Shown here: positions 40,867 to 51,850 of the stretch, piece by piece
How the letters are laid out: every line of letters begins with the position of its first letter
Position numbering within the stretch: the stretch's first letter is position 1
From: Zopfochytrium polystomum
Taxonomy: Eukaryota > Chytridiomycota > Chytridiomycetes > Chytridiales > Chytridiaceae
Assembly: GCA_025765615.1 (NCBI GenBank)
Contig: JAIVFJ010000130.1
Coordinates: 62,001 to 126,000 of the forward strand
Length of the DNA stretch: 64,000 nt
Direction: 5' to 3'
Position numbers and translations under genes: made by a program
The notes under the pieces: model-generated
Seen by the model: the letters and a program-made list of their open reading frames with translations, nothing else
Database searches by the model: none
Told to the model about the DNA's origin: nothing

Positions 40867-42398
40867 ATGTCGTCCGCGGCCGGAGGGAAGAAGCCGTCCA
40901 AGAAAAAGGTGCAACAAAAAACGATCCTCGCGATCGTCTGCATGATCGCCAGTCGTTCAGCGTCAGATCTGACTTTGCTTTGTTCCTCCTCATCTCGCCA
41001 CTATGCGTCGACATGTATGGACGGCGATCGCGACGGCCAGTTCCTCGGGAAGGTAAAGCCGAACGCTTTCCCATGTGCCAGACGCTGACTCTGACTAGTC
41101 CGCCCTCTTCTTCTTTCCTTGCAGAAGCCAAAGCCGTTCGCCGTCCAAGCCGGCTCGTCAGGCGTCCTCGCGTTCTGCAACAGAAACAAGGACCAGCTGG
41201 CCAAGAAGGAGCTGTTGCTGCTCTTGAACGAGGTTTCTCGAGTGTGGGGGGTTTTTCTTGGCGTCGGTTGTGGGGGTTGACTGTCGACGCGGGACTCCCT
41301 CCTTTCTTTCATTTTTGTGCTGAACCCCTTGTTTCTTTCCCAGTACGCCGACCAGCTGTATGGAGAAGAAAGACCAGAATCCGCTGCCAACGGCGAGGCA
41401 GCAGTTACCAAAACTACAGCCGCCGCCGATGACGACGACGACGAAGAAGAAGTCGGCATTGAAGATGCGTTCGCAAAAGAGATGGGAACGCTGAAGAAAC
41501 CCAAAAAGACGCACCGATTTTCGCCGCAGGACGTCGGGATCGACTGCACGATATTTATTAAGGCAATTCAGCGGGGTCGGGTGGACGGGCGGTTCGTTTT
41601 GGATTTGGATGTTGTGTGATTGACGAGTTCATTTTTCGCAACCTTCCCCAGGCCGGCGCCGGGATCGACCCAAAGGCGCTCGTCGGCGCTATTTTGAAGG
41701 ACCTGGACCAAACCAAGAAGAAGAAAACCAGGTGCGCGGCGTTGGGAGTGGGAGGTCGGCGTGTTATTTCGCATTTTCTGACGGTGTTCTCGGATCAAAA
41801 ACAGATTCACGCAGCGCATCCTCCCGATCGAGCAATGTTCCGCAGCGTTTCTGGCCGACATTATAACACTCGCAAAGAAGATCGTCGTGCCGCAGTTTCC
41901 GTCCGACTCTCCTGTGAAGGTGCTCACCGCACGGCATTTTTTTAAGTGCTTCGCCGAGCGCGCTTGGTTCTAACGGACCTTTCCCTGAATAGTACTCAAT
42001 AGTGTTCAACCGCCGTTTCAACGACCAAATCAGCCGAGACGAGCTCATACCGAAGCTCGCCGAGCTGGTTGGGCCGGCTCACCAGGTCGATATCAAGAAC
42101 CCCGACCGAGTGATCCTTGTCGAGATTTTCAAGGGAATCTGCGGGATGAGCGTGGTGGACGATTTTTACAAGTACAAAAAGTACAATCTCGAGGCGGTAA
42201 GTGCTCGTTTTTATATCCGACCCTCCTCGTTTAACGGCTGTTTAGGTCTTTGACCAGGAGGCCGCGCAAAACATGAACAAGCGGAAGAGGGGCGGCGACG
42301 CTGCGGCGGGTGGAGCGAAGGAGGATTCAAACAATCAGGAAGTTAAGAGGGTGAAGACTTCGGTGCAGGAACCCATTCCAGTGAAGGAAAGTGAGTAA
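40867..42398 (+). CDS. TAN1: THUMP-domain tRNA acetylation adaptor (TAN1/THUMPD1)
   Basis: Seven exons: 40867..41052, 41125..41232, 41344..41562, 41652..41731, 41805..41919, 41993..42196 and 42246..42398; all junctions keep frame. TAN1 partners the Kre33/NAT10 acetyltransferase for N4-acetylcytidine in tRNA. Diagnostic stretches are SGVLAFCNRNKDQ, an acidic insert (DDDDDEEE), HRFSPQDVGIDCTIFIK, AGIDPKALVGAILKDL, KKKKTRFTQRILPIEQ, FNRRFNDQISRDELI, ELVGPAHQVDIKNPDRVILV and GICGMSVVDDFYKYKKYNLE (THUMP domain). A basic tail (NKRKRGGD) follows. Intron 3 has a GC donor (AAG|GCAATT), chosen because it gives the family-conserved join FIK-AGAGIDP. Exon 1 encodes a lysine-rich start and then an atypical stretch that may hide a further intron. 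Confidence 0.88.
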
Positions 42399-43666
42399 TT
42401 AAATATGGTGGTTAGGCCTTGGTATGGTGCATTATGGCTGCAAGAACAAAACATGAGATCCATATCTTGTCATGTGCAACTCGATCGGCTTCCTCTTTTG
42501 GAATTGCACGCCGTCCATGTCCAGGCGAGCGGAATGGTGGACCGATTGTTTAGGGTCGCTTGTTCTCTACCGATCTCCCGCGCAACGCAATCGAACACGG
42601 GCTTGAACTCGCTGCTGAGCACGGCCACGATGCCGTTGTGAGACTACACTGAGGTCTCAGTGATAAAGTCTAGGGATTTTATTTGCAAAAAACAAGAGTA
42701 CCTGTCATAAAACCACAAGGATTGGCCCCTATTATTATTCCGAGTTCTTTAGTTTCCAAGGCGTTATCAAAGTGTATTTGCAGCTATCCTGTCTTTATTT
42801 TATTATTGGGCCTGGTTGGGCTGATGCCGAGGGAAGGGCGGTAGAAGCAGGAGGAAATCGATCCAAGAACAAGAACGGTTTGACTGGAGATAGTAAGCGA
42901 AGTCACAACACCGTCTGGTTTTGTATCTTTTGAACTCAATGCACGCTCATATTCGCGAAGAAGAATTTCTTTGATCAATTGCAACCACAAACATCTTCGA
43001 CAGCAGCGTACATTTACGGCTCCTGTTAATGAAGGTGCGGAAACACATGGATGCGCATTGCAACGCTGCGGCCTTGAACACATCCATATACTGAACCGCA
43101 CCGATACGTTGCGCCAATTGGAGACCCGAAGATTGAAGCCAGAGTTAGTGGAAAGCCATGATGTGCAAGCTACCGTTACCCGGAATGCTGACGACAACGG
43201 TACCTCCTCGTGCGCAACTGGGTGCCATCCGTTCCTCGGCGATCTTCCTTCTACTGAATAATCCCGGAGGTCCTTTTTGGCACGCGACGAGGAGTATTGG
43301 CGGATATGTACAGTGATGCCGGATTTCGGGAATCCACTTATGTTGATATTTCGTTCTCCGTAATAATTGCTCTTGGACTGGCTGCGACTTGCTTGCCTCT
43401 GATTCAACGTCTGCGATAGTCTGCGGATGTCCGACGGAGAAGCAGATGAAAAAAGTCTGCGCCTTTGAAAGAGGCGTTCTGGACGATTCACCAAGTTCGA
43501 AGGCTCACCTTTTCAAGACAAATACGTGGAAGTCGATTTTATATTGCGAGTAATCAGTCTCTTCATTGAAACGCAGTGTGGAAAGGGGACATGGGAAATT
43601 CGCCGCCGTGTGTGAGCTTCTGTGGTTTGTTGGCACACAAAGGGCCCTTTTCCTCACTACCGAATA
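42399..43666. other. long intergenic region with one doubtful minus ORF (43494..42784)
   Basis: About 1.27 kb between convergent or tandem genes. A 236-codon minus-strand ORF (43494..42784) is open, but its composition (many Ser, Arg, Cys, no domain pattern) does not look conserved. I treat it as chance. Nothing else is recognised. Confidence 0.4.
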
Positions 43667-45004
43667 AAATGAGAACGGGTTACAACCACTTCGACCACAA
43701 CAAGATCTTGGATCACAATGCAGCCCCGTCCGCGTCTTCGCCCGCGCGCGCTCTCGCGTCGGCGATTCCCACCACCGTGAAGACGATTCCTCGGCAGCTT
43801 ACGCCGCTTCCAAATTCAAGCCCGCCTCCAATTACTTACAACATCCTCAGTGATAGAGAGGAATTTGTTGAACGCGTTCACCACCAGTGAGTACCTAAAG
43901 CTTTCGTTTTTGATCCGATAGTATCGACGGTTGCAGAACCATCACACAACTCACCTCCCCACAAGACTCGCCGGCACCGCGTCCCATATCTCCACCCTCC
44001 ACCACTCCCTCCAACGCCTCGAATCCCACATCGCCCACCTCACCGCCCACGTTCACGCCACCCACGCTTCCGCCGCCGCTGTCGCCTCCCACCTCGCCGC
44101 GACGCGCGCAGAGCCCGACCCAACCGGTGCCGCAGCCCAGGTCTCCTTGCTCCTCGACAGGCTGCACGACGCCGTACTCGCGGCGGCCGCGTCGATCCCT
44201 GTTCGGACGACGCGTCCCGACGCGTGTTCTTGCCGCGACGGGGAACCACGGGCCGCGTCCGTGCTGGACGTGCGCGTCGAAGCGCTCCGCGGGAGGATCG
44301 AAGCCGTTGAGCGGCGCGTCGCGGGGGTCGAGGAGACGATCGCCCGGCACGCGTCGCACCGAACGCGAATTGAGGCAATTGCGGGCGGGGTCGTCCGTCT
44401 CGTTGACGACGTGCGCGACGCGCAGAGGGCGGTGGTGGCGCTGGGGCAGCGGCTGGTGCGCGGGGAGGGACTAGTAAGTGCGGCAGCGGGGGCGGTCCAG
44501 GCTGGGTTTGTCCGGCAGAGCGGCTGTGGAGAGTCAAGCTGCGATGGGAGGTGGGAGTCGCGGGAGAGAGGTATCAGGGAGTGGGTTGCTCGCGAGCTGG
44601 AGGATCACCGGAGGGTTGCGGCGCGTGAAGTTGAGGCTGGACGGGACTCTATTGCACGTGACTTGCACGTTGCCACCGAGAAAATCGCGACGCGTCTTGA
44701 TGCCGTCGAACGCGACACTGGCAGCAGGGAAAAGAGCGCGGCAGCCGTTGCAAGCGCCCGAATCGCCGCAGTCGAGCGAAACATGGAAGAGTTCCAGCGG
44801 GAGGTGTCCGGCTCGATGAAGCAAGTCACCGACATGCTCAGAAAGGTCCAGGAAAGTCTCTCGCGATGGAAGGACGAGTTTCGGTTGGAGCGCGGACGGG
44901 AGCTGGACGAGTGGCTCGATCGGGTCCGCGATGAGAATGCGAGAGAGTTCAGCAAGATGCGCGAGCAGTTTAGAAAGATGTCTCAGTCAATGGTTGTCTT
45001 GTGA
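43667..45004 (+). CDS. coiled-coil protein
   Basis: The main exon runs to the stop at 45004 and encodes about 355 residues of almost continuous heptad-type helix: LHHSLQRLESHIAHLTAHV, VRVEALRGRIEAVERRVAGV, WVARELEDHRRVAAREVEAG, VERNMEEFQREVSGSMKQV, FSKMREQFRKMSQSM. Its upstream edge is an acceptor near 43937 (GGTTGCAG). A probable first exon from Met at 43667 (Pro/Ser-rich, ending SDREEFVERVHH) has a consensus donor (GTGAGTACC), but joining it directly gives the wrong frame. The exon 1 boundary is therefore unresolved. No known family; perhaps a structural or cytoskeleton-linked protein. Confidence 0.6.
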
Positions 45005-45044
45005 ATTATTGCCCGCATACGTAACTAGTGTATGAATATATATC

Positions 45045-46628
45045 TTACGCCAGTTCATCAATATCCTCCTCTTCGCTTTCGACTTGAGGATTAGACCTCA
45101 CAGGTTGCTGTGTCTTTCCCTGTGAAAACTTTCCGCCGTTTGCTCACCTGTTTCTGTCGCGGTACTTTCCTTGCACGCTTCTTCGGTGGTGGGCTTGGTG
45201 TTCGAGTGTCGGATTTTCCGCCAGAATCTTCGTCGCTGTCGCTGCTGGACGCCGCATCACTGTCGTACTCTTCTGCCACCTGGGAGTTTCGAGGAGCAAA
45301 TTACCAATCGAATGCCACTTACTGAACTAAACGTACCTCATCGCCAGACTCGCTGGCTTGATAATCCTGATCCTCATTCTCATAGTTCGCGTTTGACGCT
45401 CCTCCGCCTTCAGACGCGACCACCCCGCCCCCATTTGCATCCAGAACGCCGCTCGCTGCCTGGACAACCTCGCGGCCCTTTGCCCTCACGGCGACACCGT
45501 CCGACGATACGCCGCCTCCAACCGTCACTCCAAAATGCTTCAAATACCGCACGACGCCTTGCAGATGGGCCCCATCTATCATTCGGAACTCGAACGACAA
45601 GGGCTCGGTTGCCTTCTGTTTGCTCGCGGCGCTTGCCTTTGCGGAGGGCTTGAGTGCCTCGTTCGGTACTGGTGAGCGCGTAGTATGGAGAATGATATCG
45701 AATGTCCGGGAGGTGACGGAAGTCAGTTCGGCACCAGCGAGCTCGTCCCATGAAATAAATAGCGTCGGCTTTTTGAAGCCAAACAGAATGCCGTTAGGAA
45801 GCATGTAAAAAGCCCTTGGAACAATCTTAGTCTGGGATTTGATCACGGAGCTTACCCTTCAGTTCGTTCAAGATGCGCACCAATGTGCCGCTCCAACGGC
45901 CAAATCTTGTGCTCGCTTCCAATGGCCTTTAGTATGGAAACGATAGAGCTCGTCCACAGTCGCGCCGGCACAGCGGCGTGTACCAGCTCGAGCACTTTTT
46001 CCAAAGCTGATTGCTCTTTCCCAATCGACGCATCCTGCGGTACGTTCGAACCTACAGCCACCGTCGACACTCGGAGGCCCTTAGGACCGTGCTCGTCAAA
46101 GCCAAACACGGTCGCTGCAGTAGAACCGTTGGAAACGTGGAATATGGCGATCGTGAAGTGAACGGCCGTCTTCCCAGGAGTCGGAACGCAGGCGATTCGT
46201 GTGATGGTATCGATTTCGATCACTTCGATCGGTTCGGCAAGGCTTTCACCTAGTCGGACGGACAGACTCAGTAAACAAGCGAAACTGTAGGTTCAGTTGA
46301 CCTCACCCGATGTCGCCGGGCCTTCGCACGGCTTTAGCACGAGAGCGTGCGAGTGGACCGCAAGGTCGAGCCGCTTTCGCGGATTCACAAACGCGATGTC
46401 GTGGATGATCGATCGCAGATCTCCGGTAGGCGGCCAGCTAGGTTTTCGATCTGACGCCGCGGAGGTGGAGATCCCAGCAACCTGCGGCAGGCGCGATCTG
46501 CTTCTGCTTTCGACGCGCGCGACGAGCCGGTCGAGCAAGGCGTCGAGGTCCGGCGTGGTCGCGATCGCCTTGCGGAGGTCGGACAGCAGCGAGGGGTCGT
46601 CGGAGGCGGCCGTGGCCCAGCGAGACAT
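45045..46628 (-). CDS. RTT106: histone chaperone Rtt106
   Basis: Five exons: 46628..46307, 46249..45856, 45814..45337, 45279..45148 and 45107..45045, giving 462 residues. Rtt106 binds H3-H4 (notably K56-acetylated H3) through tandem PH domains and acts in nucleosome assembly and silencing. Family marks are DIAFVNPRKRLDLAVHSHAL, CVPTPGKTAVHFTIAIF, AFYMLPNGILFGFKKPTLFI, SVTSRTFDIILHT and FEFRMIDGAHLQGVVRYLK. A Ser/Asp-rich and basic C-terminal region and the acidic end SEEEDIDELA complete it. The last intron is only 40 nt. Skipping it gives an alternative stop at 45091 and loses the acidic end, so splicing is favoured. The 3' end nearly meets the coiled-coil gene (40 bp). Divergent from STN1. 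Confidence 0.9.
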
Positions 46629-46676
46629 GGACGGGTCCGAAAGTCTCAGACAAGGTTTCTTCGATCGTGGGCCGTG
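46629..46676. promoter_or_regulatory. 48-bp bidirectional promoter between RTT106 and STN1
   Basis: Only 48 bp separate the two start codons on opposite strands. Both 5' UTRs and core promoters must therefore overlap this gap or the neighbouring gene. No TATA box is evident. The region is GC-moderate with TTTCTTCGATCG. Confidence 0.7.
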
Positions 46677-48194
46677 ATGAAACAGAAGCTTGTAGCGCTG
46701 GACAGCCCTCCGCCCGTTGTCCTGCTCGGCCTAGACTTTACGTACAATGTCGCGGTCAAACTGACAGTCGCTGACGTTTACGCTCTCACGCATCATCCGG
46801 AAGTGCCAGGTATTTGCTGTATTTTACACGATCGATGTCGGGCGTAGCTATTTGCCCATGGTCATAGACGTCTCCGCTCAAACACGCTATTTCGCTTGCG
46901 CAGACATTTACCTCTTCCGAAACAGACCTGTCCGCAAGGTAGAGATCTGCGGCATCGTCATCGGCAAGGACGAGCGGGAGAACAATATTATTTATTCAGG
47001 TATGCAATAGCGCCACGATATTACCTCGATCTAAACGCTCGATCGTTCCCCCTAATCCGCAGTGGACGACGGAACCGGCGTTGCATCATGCGTGTATTGG
47101 TTCCCAGCCGACGTACGCCAGCGGACGATCCGAAAAACCGTGCCCCTGGGCTCTTTGCTTCTCGTCAACGGACGAGTGTCAGAATTCAGAGGCCAAACGC
47201 AAATTACCGTCAACACAATAGGTTCGCAATAAAATTGCGGACCGTTGGAAGAACAACTAATCACAATTCTACTGCCAGCAACACCCGGCGATCCGAACGC
47301 CGAAATCCTGTGGTGGCTGGACGTGATCGATCTTCACAAAAACGTTTACAGCAAGACGATGCTCGTCCCGGAAAACTACATGGAGATCGTGGCGGAAGTG
47401 GTCAAAGCTGCAGAGGACGAGGACGAGCCGGATCCAACTCTGGATGAACTGCAGAAGAAGGTACTCACCTCTTTCCCCCCCGCTTTTTGCCAGTCGCTTA
47501 TGAAAGTTTGTTTCCAGTTCACAGCGGAGGTTGACAAAGCGCTGGCGAACCCGAATCTGTCAGCACCCGATTTCAAGCCGCTTGTAGAGCTGTTCATCCG
47601 GTCGAGGGACCTCGGCGTATTCTACTTCAAGGACGTTTTAGGAGACCCACTGTTGGAACACGTTGCCAAAGTGATTTCTTCTGTAAGTCGGCCAACTCAA
47701 TCATTCTTTAGTCGTCACCGACGTTGACAATCGGACATTACGCAGAATCAAACAAGAAGCTCTATCGGCTCGATCAGCAAAAAGAAGGTCGGCTCGCTGT
47801 TCCAACAGGCGTTCGCTGGATTGGTCAAAGAGGGCTTCTTCTATCAGAAAAACGAAGACGAGGACATTTACGAAGTGATCAGCCACGAGCGGAACCTTGG
47901 CGCCGCTGTTCTCGAAGCGGTGCGAGACGGCCCTATTAAAATGCAACAGTTTTTCAACCTGAGGTCCAAAGGTGCTTCAAACAAAACGACTATTTTTTCG
48001 CTTCGCTTCGCCCTAATGTATTACGACTGGTTCCAGAAGGACTGCCGTTGGACTACATCAGCCTTCTCGTGCGAGAGCAGCCGGGGTTCGCTCACGTCAC
48101 GTATGCTGCGCTGACGAGGACCATTCGCAAGCTCAAGAACGACAGCCTCATCATCGAGCTTGGGAACAATGAGTTTAAGTCCGTTGACTTTTGA
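46677..48194 (+). CDS. STN1: CST-complex telomere-capping subunit Stn1
   Basis: Seven exons: 46677..46809, 46904..46999, 47063..47221, 47279..47460, 47518..47682, 47746..47971 and 48037..48194, giving 372 residues. The N-terminal OB fold matches Stn1: GLDFTYNVAVKLTVADVYAL, DIYLFRNRPVRKVEICGIVI, IIYSVDDGTGVASCVYW, GSLLLVNGRVSEFRGQTQIT. The C-terminal half is winged-helix-like (VGSLFQQAFAGLVKEGFFYQ, YAALTRTIRKLKNDSLIIEL). Stn1 works with Ten1 and Ctc1/Cdc13-type partners at single-stranded telomere DNA and in C-strand fill-in with Pol alpha. An RPA2 identity was considered, but the DIYLFRNRPVRxVEICG strand is Stn1-like. All introns are GT-AG. Confidence 0.85.
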
Positions 48195-48786
48195 TAAAGC
48201 CAATCTGATTCCTGCCCTCGACGAGGCTAGCCGAGGAGGGTATGCCGAGACAATTCGGCGCCGATGGAACGAGTGAAAGTCGCGGGACAGCCGGAATGTC
48301 TGAGGGCAATATGAATATGAAATACCCAAAGAGATGCAACAGCGCCTTGGGAGGCGATGGGTGGAATTCAATTAAACAGTGTGTGGAATTGGGCGGGTTG
48401 TCTCCTGCAGCCTTGGGTGGAGGTGCCACCCACGGACGCAAGAGTTTTACCGACCAAAGAGGCGCAGGCTCTGTCGGTTCCCCATTGGGCCAGTTTTTGT
48501 TTGTCGAGCTGTGCGAGAGTGTGGGAATGGGAGTGACGTCCGTCAGTCGCGGCAAGCCAAAAGTGGATCCGACTTCTGGCGGGACGGACGGACGGGCATT
48601 CATGTTTTTTTTTTGCATGCCGCTTGAGAGGCGAAAAGAGAGCGAGCGAGAGAGAGAGAGAGAGTGTGTGTGTGTGTGTGTGTGTAAGTGAGAAAGAGAC
48701 TCTCGCTCTTGCATCATCACCGTCATCCCCGTAATAAGCGCCCATCGTCAGCACATACCCGCAACTCACCCGCCGACTCAATCGCC
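48195..48786. promoter_or_regulatory. upstream region of MFS gene A with CGG/CCG inverted repeat and GA-GT tract
   Basis: ACGTCCGTC (48537-48545) and GACGGACGG (48583-48592) form an inverted repeat about 195 bp before the start codon, followed by a GA/GT microsatellite (48649-48685). The same CGGACGG motif recurs at matching distance before MFS genes B and C. The pattern resembles Zn2Cys6 regulator sites (inverted CGG); this is inference. Confidence 0.5.
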
Positions 48787-50823
48787 ATGACAGCCGAGGA
48801 GAAGGCCGACTCGCCAGAGGCGGTCGCCACAAAAAGCCCGCTGCCGGACTCGGCAACGGCCCTCGACATCGATGCTGCCGCTGAGCCAGCCGCCGTCGTC
48901 GCCGCAGAGGCTGTCGAGCAGAAGAAGGAAGGCGTCGAGGGCGTCGAGGGCGTCGTCATCGACCCCGTCGAGCCCGCCGAGCCGCAGTCCACCACGATCG
49001 TCCCCGGCATGTCCAACCTCCAGTTTTACCTCATCTTTGTCGGCCTCAACGTCGCCGTGTTCCTGGCCGCGCTGGATCAAGTACGTCCACCCACGATTCC
49101 CATTTTCCCTTTGACTCACTCTATTCCAGACCATCGTCTCCGTCGCGCTCCAAGCCATTGCCACCGAATTCACCGCGCAGGACCAAGTCGCATGGGTCGC
49201 CACCGCCTACCTCCTCACCTCCACCGCCTTCATCCCGTCGTACGGCCAGCTCGCTGACATCTTTGGCCGCAAATCCGTGTACCTGTTCGCCATTGTGATA
49301 TTTGAGATCGGAAGCGCCCTGTGCGGTGCGGCCACCAGCATGCCCGTAGGGTTTTCCGCCCATCCACGCGACTTGCCAAAATGCTCACCTGCGTTTCCGG
49401 TTTCCTCTTGCAGTTCCTGATCGTAGCCCGTGCTGTAGCTGGTCTCGGTGGAGGAGGTATCTTCTCCCTCGTCATCATCATCATCGCGGATCTGGTACCG
49501 CTGCGCGACCGTGCAAAGTGGACTGGTGTCATTGGTGCTGGTTTCGGTCTGGCATCTGTTGCTGGTGAGTTTGAGCAGACGGATATCCGAACGGTAGGCC
49601 GCCCTCGAGGTCGCTAATCCCATTCTTTCCGCATCGAATCAGGCCCTCTCCTCGGCGGCGCCTTTGTCGACCACGTGTCCTGGCGCTGGGTCTTCTACAT
49701 CAATCTCCCTCTCGGCGCGATCGCAATCGTCGTCGTCATCCTCTTCCTCAACATCAAGACCGTAAAGTCCGAAAACATGCTGCAGGACCTCGCCAAAATC
49801 GACTGGATCGGCACCTTTGTCCTCGTCGTCGCCGTCATCTGCCTCCTCGTCCCGCTCCAGGGCGGCGGCACACAGTACGCGTGGAACTCGCCCACCGTGA
49901 TTTCCTTGTTTGTCGTCGGCGGAGTCTTTGTGGCCCTGTTTGTCTTCGTCGAGATGAAGATCGCAGCCAGGCCCATCGTTCCGCCTTACCTCTTCAAGGA
50001 CTACAAGGTCGTGGCCACTTTTATGACGGCCGGCTTTTTCGGCGCCGCTTTCTTTGGCTTGATTTTCTACGTCCCGCAGTGGTTCCAGGTCGTCAAGGGC
50101 GGTGAGTGATCGCTGTAGCCTCACTTGGTCCTTTGAACCGGACGCTTACCTCGTGCTCTTTCAAATCTCTCTTCAGACTCGGCGACGTCCGCGGGTATCC
50201 GCACCCTGCCCCTCATCGCCGGCCTCGTCCTCTGCTCCGTCGGAACCGGCATCGTCTCCAGCGCCACCGGTCTCGCGTGGCCCTTCATCCCGGCCGGCGG
50301 CGTGATCGTCGGTCTCGCAGCTGTGCTGATCGGCCTCCTCAACGAGAGCAGCGCGGGCTGGGAACAAGTGATCTACATCCTGATCGGCGGCATCGGCGCG
50401 GGCACAACCCTCCAAATGGTCGTCCTCGTCGGCCAATTCACCGTCTCTGAAGAGCTTCTCTCAACCATGACCTCGCTGATCAACTTTTTCCAAACTATCG
50501 GCGCCGTGCTCGGGCTCGCGGGGGTCTCGGTCGCGTTCAACCAGAAGCTGCCCGGCAACGTCGCGCAGAGCATCGCCGACGCGAACGCGACGCTGCACTT
50601 TTTGATCCCCGGCGTCGACCTCGAGCTGCTGCTCAAGGCGCCGTCGCTGATCCGCGTCGCGCTGCCCGAGTCCGAGTGGCCGCCCGTTGTGCACGGGTTT
50701 GTCGAGACGCTGCAGTTGGTTTTCCGTATTTTGATTCCTTTTGCGGCAGTGTCAGCGCTGAGCTCGCTGTTTATGAAGAAGGAGCGGTTGCCATCGGGCG
50801 TGGACAGGCCCGTGGCGTTCTGA
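48787..50823 (+). CDS. MFS multidrug-type transporter A (DHA2, 14 TM)
   Basis: Five exons: 48787..49080, 49130..49345, 49414..49564, 49643..50101 and 50177..50823, giving 588 residues. It has a long acidic N-terminal tail (Glu/Ala-rich with VEGVEGVV), then 14 hydrophobic segments. Marks of the DHA2 drug:H+ antiporter family are FLAALDQTIVSVALQAIATE (motif D1-like), WVATAYLLTSTAFIPSYGQL, DIFGRKSVYL (loop 2-3), ARAVAGLGGGGIFSL, DLVPLRDRAKWTG, GPLLGGAFVDHVSWRWVFYI (motif C region) and QTIGAVLGLAGVSVAFNQ. Likely exports drugs, siderophores or metabolites at the plasma membrane or vacuole. First of three tandem paralogues with identical intron positions. Confidence 0.88.
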
Positions 50824-51417
50824 TGTGGGGCGGGCCAGTTTGGAGAGTTGAGAGGGGGGGTTTTTTTTTTGTTGGGAGTTTAGGTTTAGTTTTTTTTTGT
50901 TTGATTCATACTGGGTCTGTTGCCATTACCTTTTTGCTGCCTTTTCCGTCTCCGCCGACGCCATTGTACTTGTATTGTTACGTGTGTGTGTGACTTTCTA
51001 GAGCCGCCTGACAGACCGTTATGACATAGACGCTTTCCTATGGAACGCCTATTTGTGCCCCTTTTCTGTTGATGTTTGTGTTATATCGGTCTGTCAAAGC
51101 GTCGCTCGCAGGAAGCCACCACCGCCGCCACCCACCTCGTAGTCTGCAAATCAATAGCAAACTAGTTTCTCTCCAAAGCCCTCTTAGCTACTGAAGTCCG
51201 TCACCGAAGGAAGAACCGCACAGGAACCAGGTGGTGGACATTGCACCAGACCGTCTACCAAGCAGAACGCAGAAGCAGCTCGCGAACCATCCTTTTGGGT
51301 TTGATTCGCAAGTCACTGTCGGTGCAGAGGAAGAAGTGGTGACGAACAGAAAGATTGGACGGCGACAAAGACGAGTGGAACAAAAAAAACACAAAAAAAA
51401 AGAAAAAAAAAGGCCGG

Positions 51418-51441
51418 CGGACGGAAGTTTATTTCCGTCCG
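51418..51441. promoter_or_regulatory. inverted repeat CGGACGGAA-N6-TTCCGTCCG
   Basis: A perfect 9-bp inverted repeat about 410 bp upstream of MFS gene B. It could be a Zn2Cys6 operator or a transcript hairpin; the related pair at 51625 and 54277 argues for a shared regulatory site. Confidence 0.5.
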
Positions 51442-51624
51442 ACGGGTGGATAAAATTGATACAGGTGTGGTAACAACACACGCGCTGGTTTGTCAAGAAC
51501 ACAGGCAACAGGCAGTCCGCAAAGCGTCGAGACCCAAGAAAGGAAGGAGTTCGGACTTGAGAGGTGCAAGACAAGGCGGGAAACTGCATACAGAACCAAA
51601 CCAAGACTCTGAACCACAAGAAAA

Positions 51625-51658
51625 GCGGACGGGACAGACACAAATCACTTCCGTCCGC
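51625..51658. promoter_or_regulatory. inverted repeat GCGGACGG-N18-CCGTCCGC
   Basis: A perfect 8-bp inverted repeat, 193 bp before the start of MFS gene B, just ahead of the T30 tract. Position and core match those of genes A and C. Confidence 0.55.
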
Positions 51659-51660
51659 AA

Positions 51661-51696
<36 letters not shown>

Positions 51697-51850
51697 TTCC
51701 CATTGTTGGCGGCAGTGCTTGACCCGACCTTGGTCTCTTTGCATATATATATATATATATTTGTTCCTTTCTCTTCGTCGAGCGCAACCTTCCGCATTTC
51801 AACAAATACACACTCAGCAAGCGCAGTAGCATCAGGCAGACCAACCCGAA

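Larger units (their letters stand above)
50824..51850. other. intergenic between MFS A and B, with T30 tract and AT repeat
   Basis: Holds the 3' flank of gene A, A-rich sequence (about 51380-51411), a 30-base T run (51664-51693), an (AT)n run (51743-51760) and two CGGACGG hairpins listed separately. A 151-codon minus ORF here (51643..51188) is low complexity and not supported as a gene. Confidence 0.5.

Noticed and set aside
42784..43494. 236-codon minus-strand ORF
   Set aside because: Composition is rich in Ser, Arg and Cys with no domain pattern, no splice partners and no similarity I recognise; open by chance is more likely.
46677..48194. Identity as RPA2 instead of STN1
   Set aside because: Both have an OB fold plus winged helix, but the DIYLFRNRPVRKVEICGIV strand and DDGTG loop follow Stn1; orthology search would confirm.
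51188..51643. 151-codon minus-strand ORF upstream of MFS B
   Set aside because: Mostly Phe/Cys/Ser low complexity arising from A-rich DNA on the other strand; lies in the promoter of gene B.
51664..51693. T30 run as the poly(A) tail of a minus-strand retroelement
   Set aside because: No coding or repeat sequence of an element adjoins it and no flanking duplication was found; more likely a simple homopolymer.
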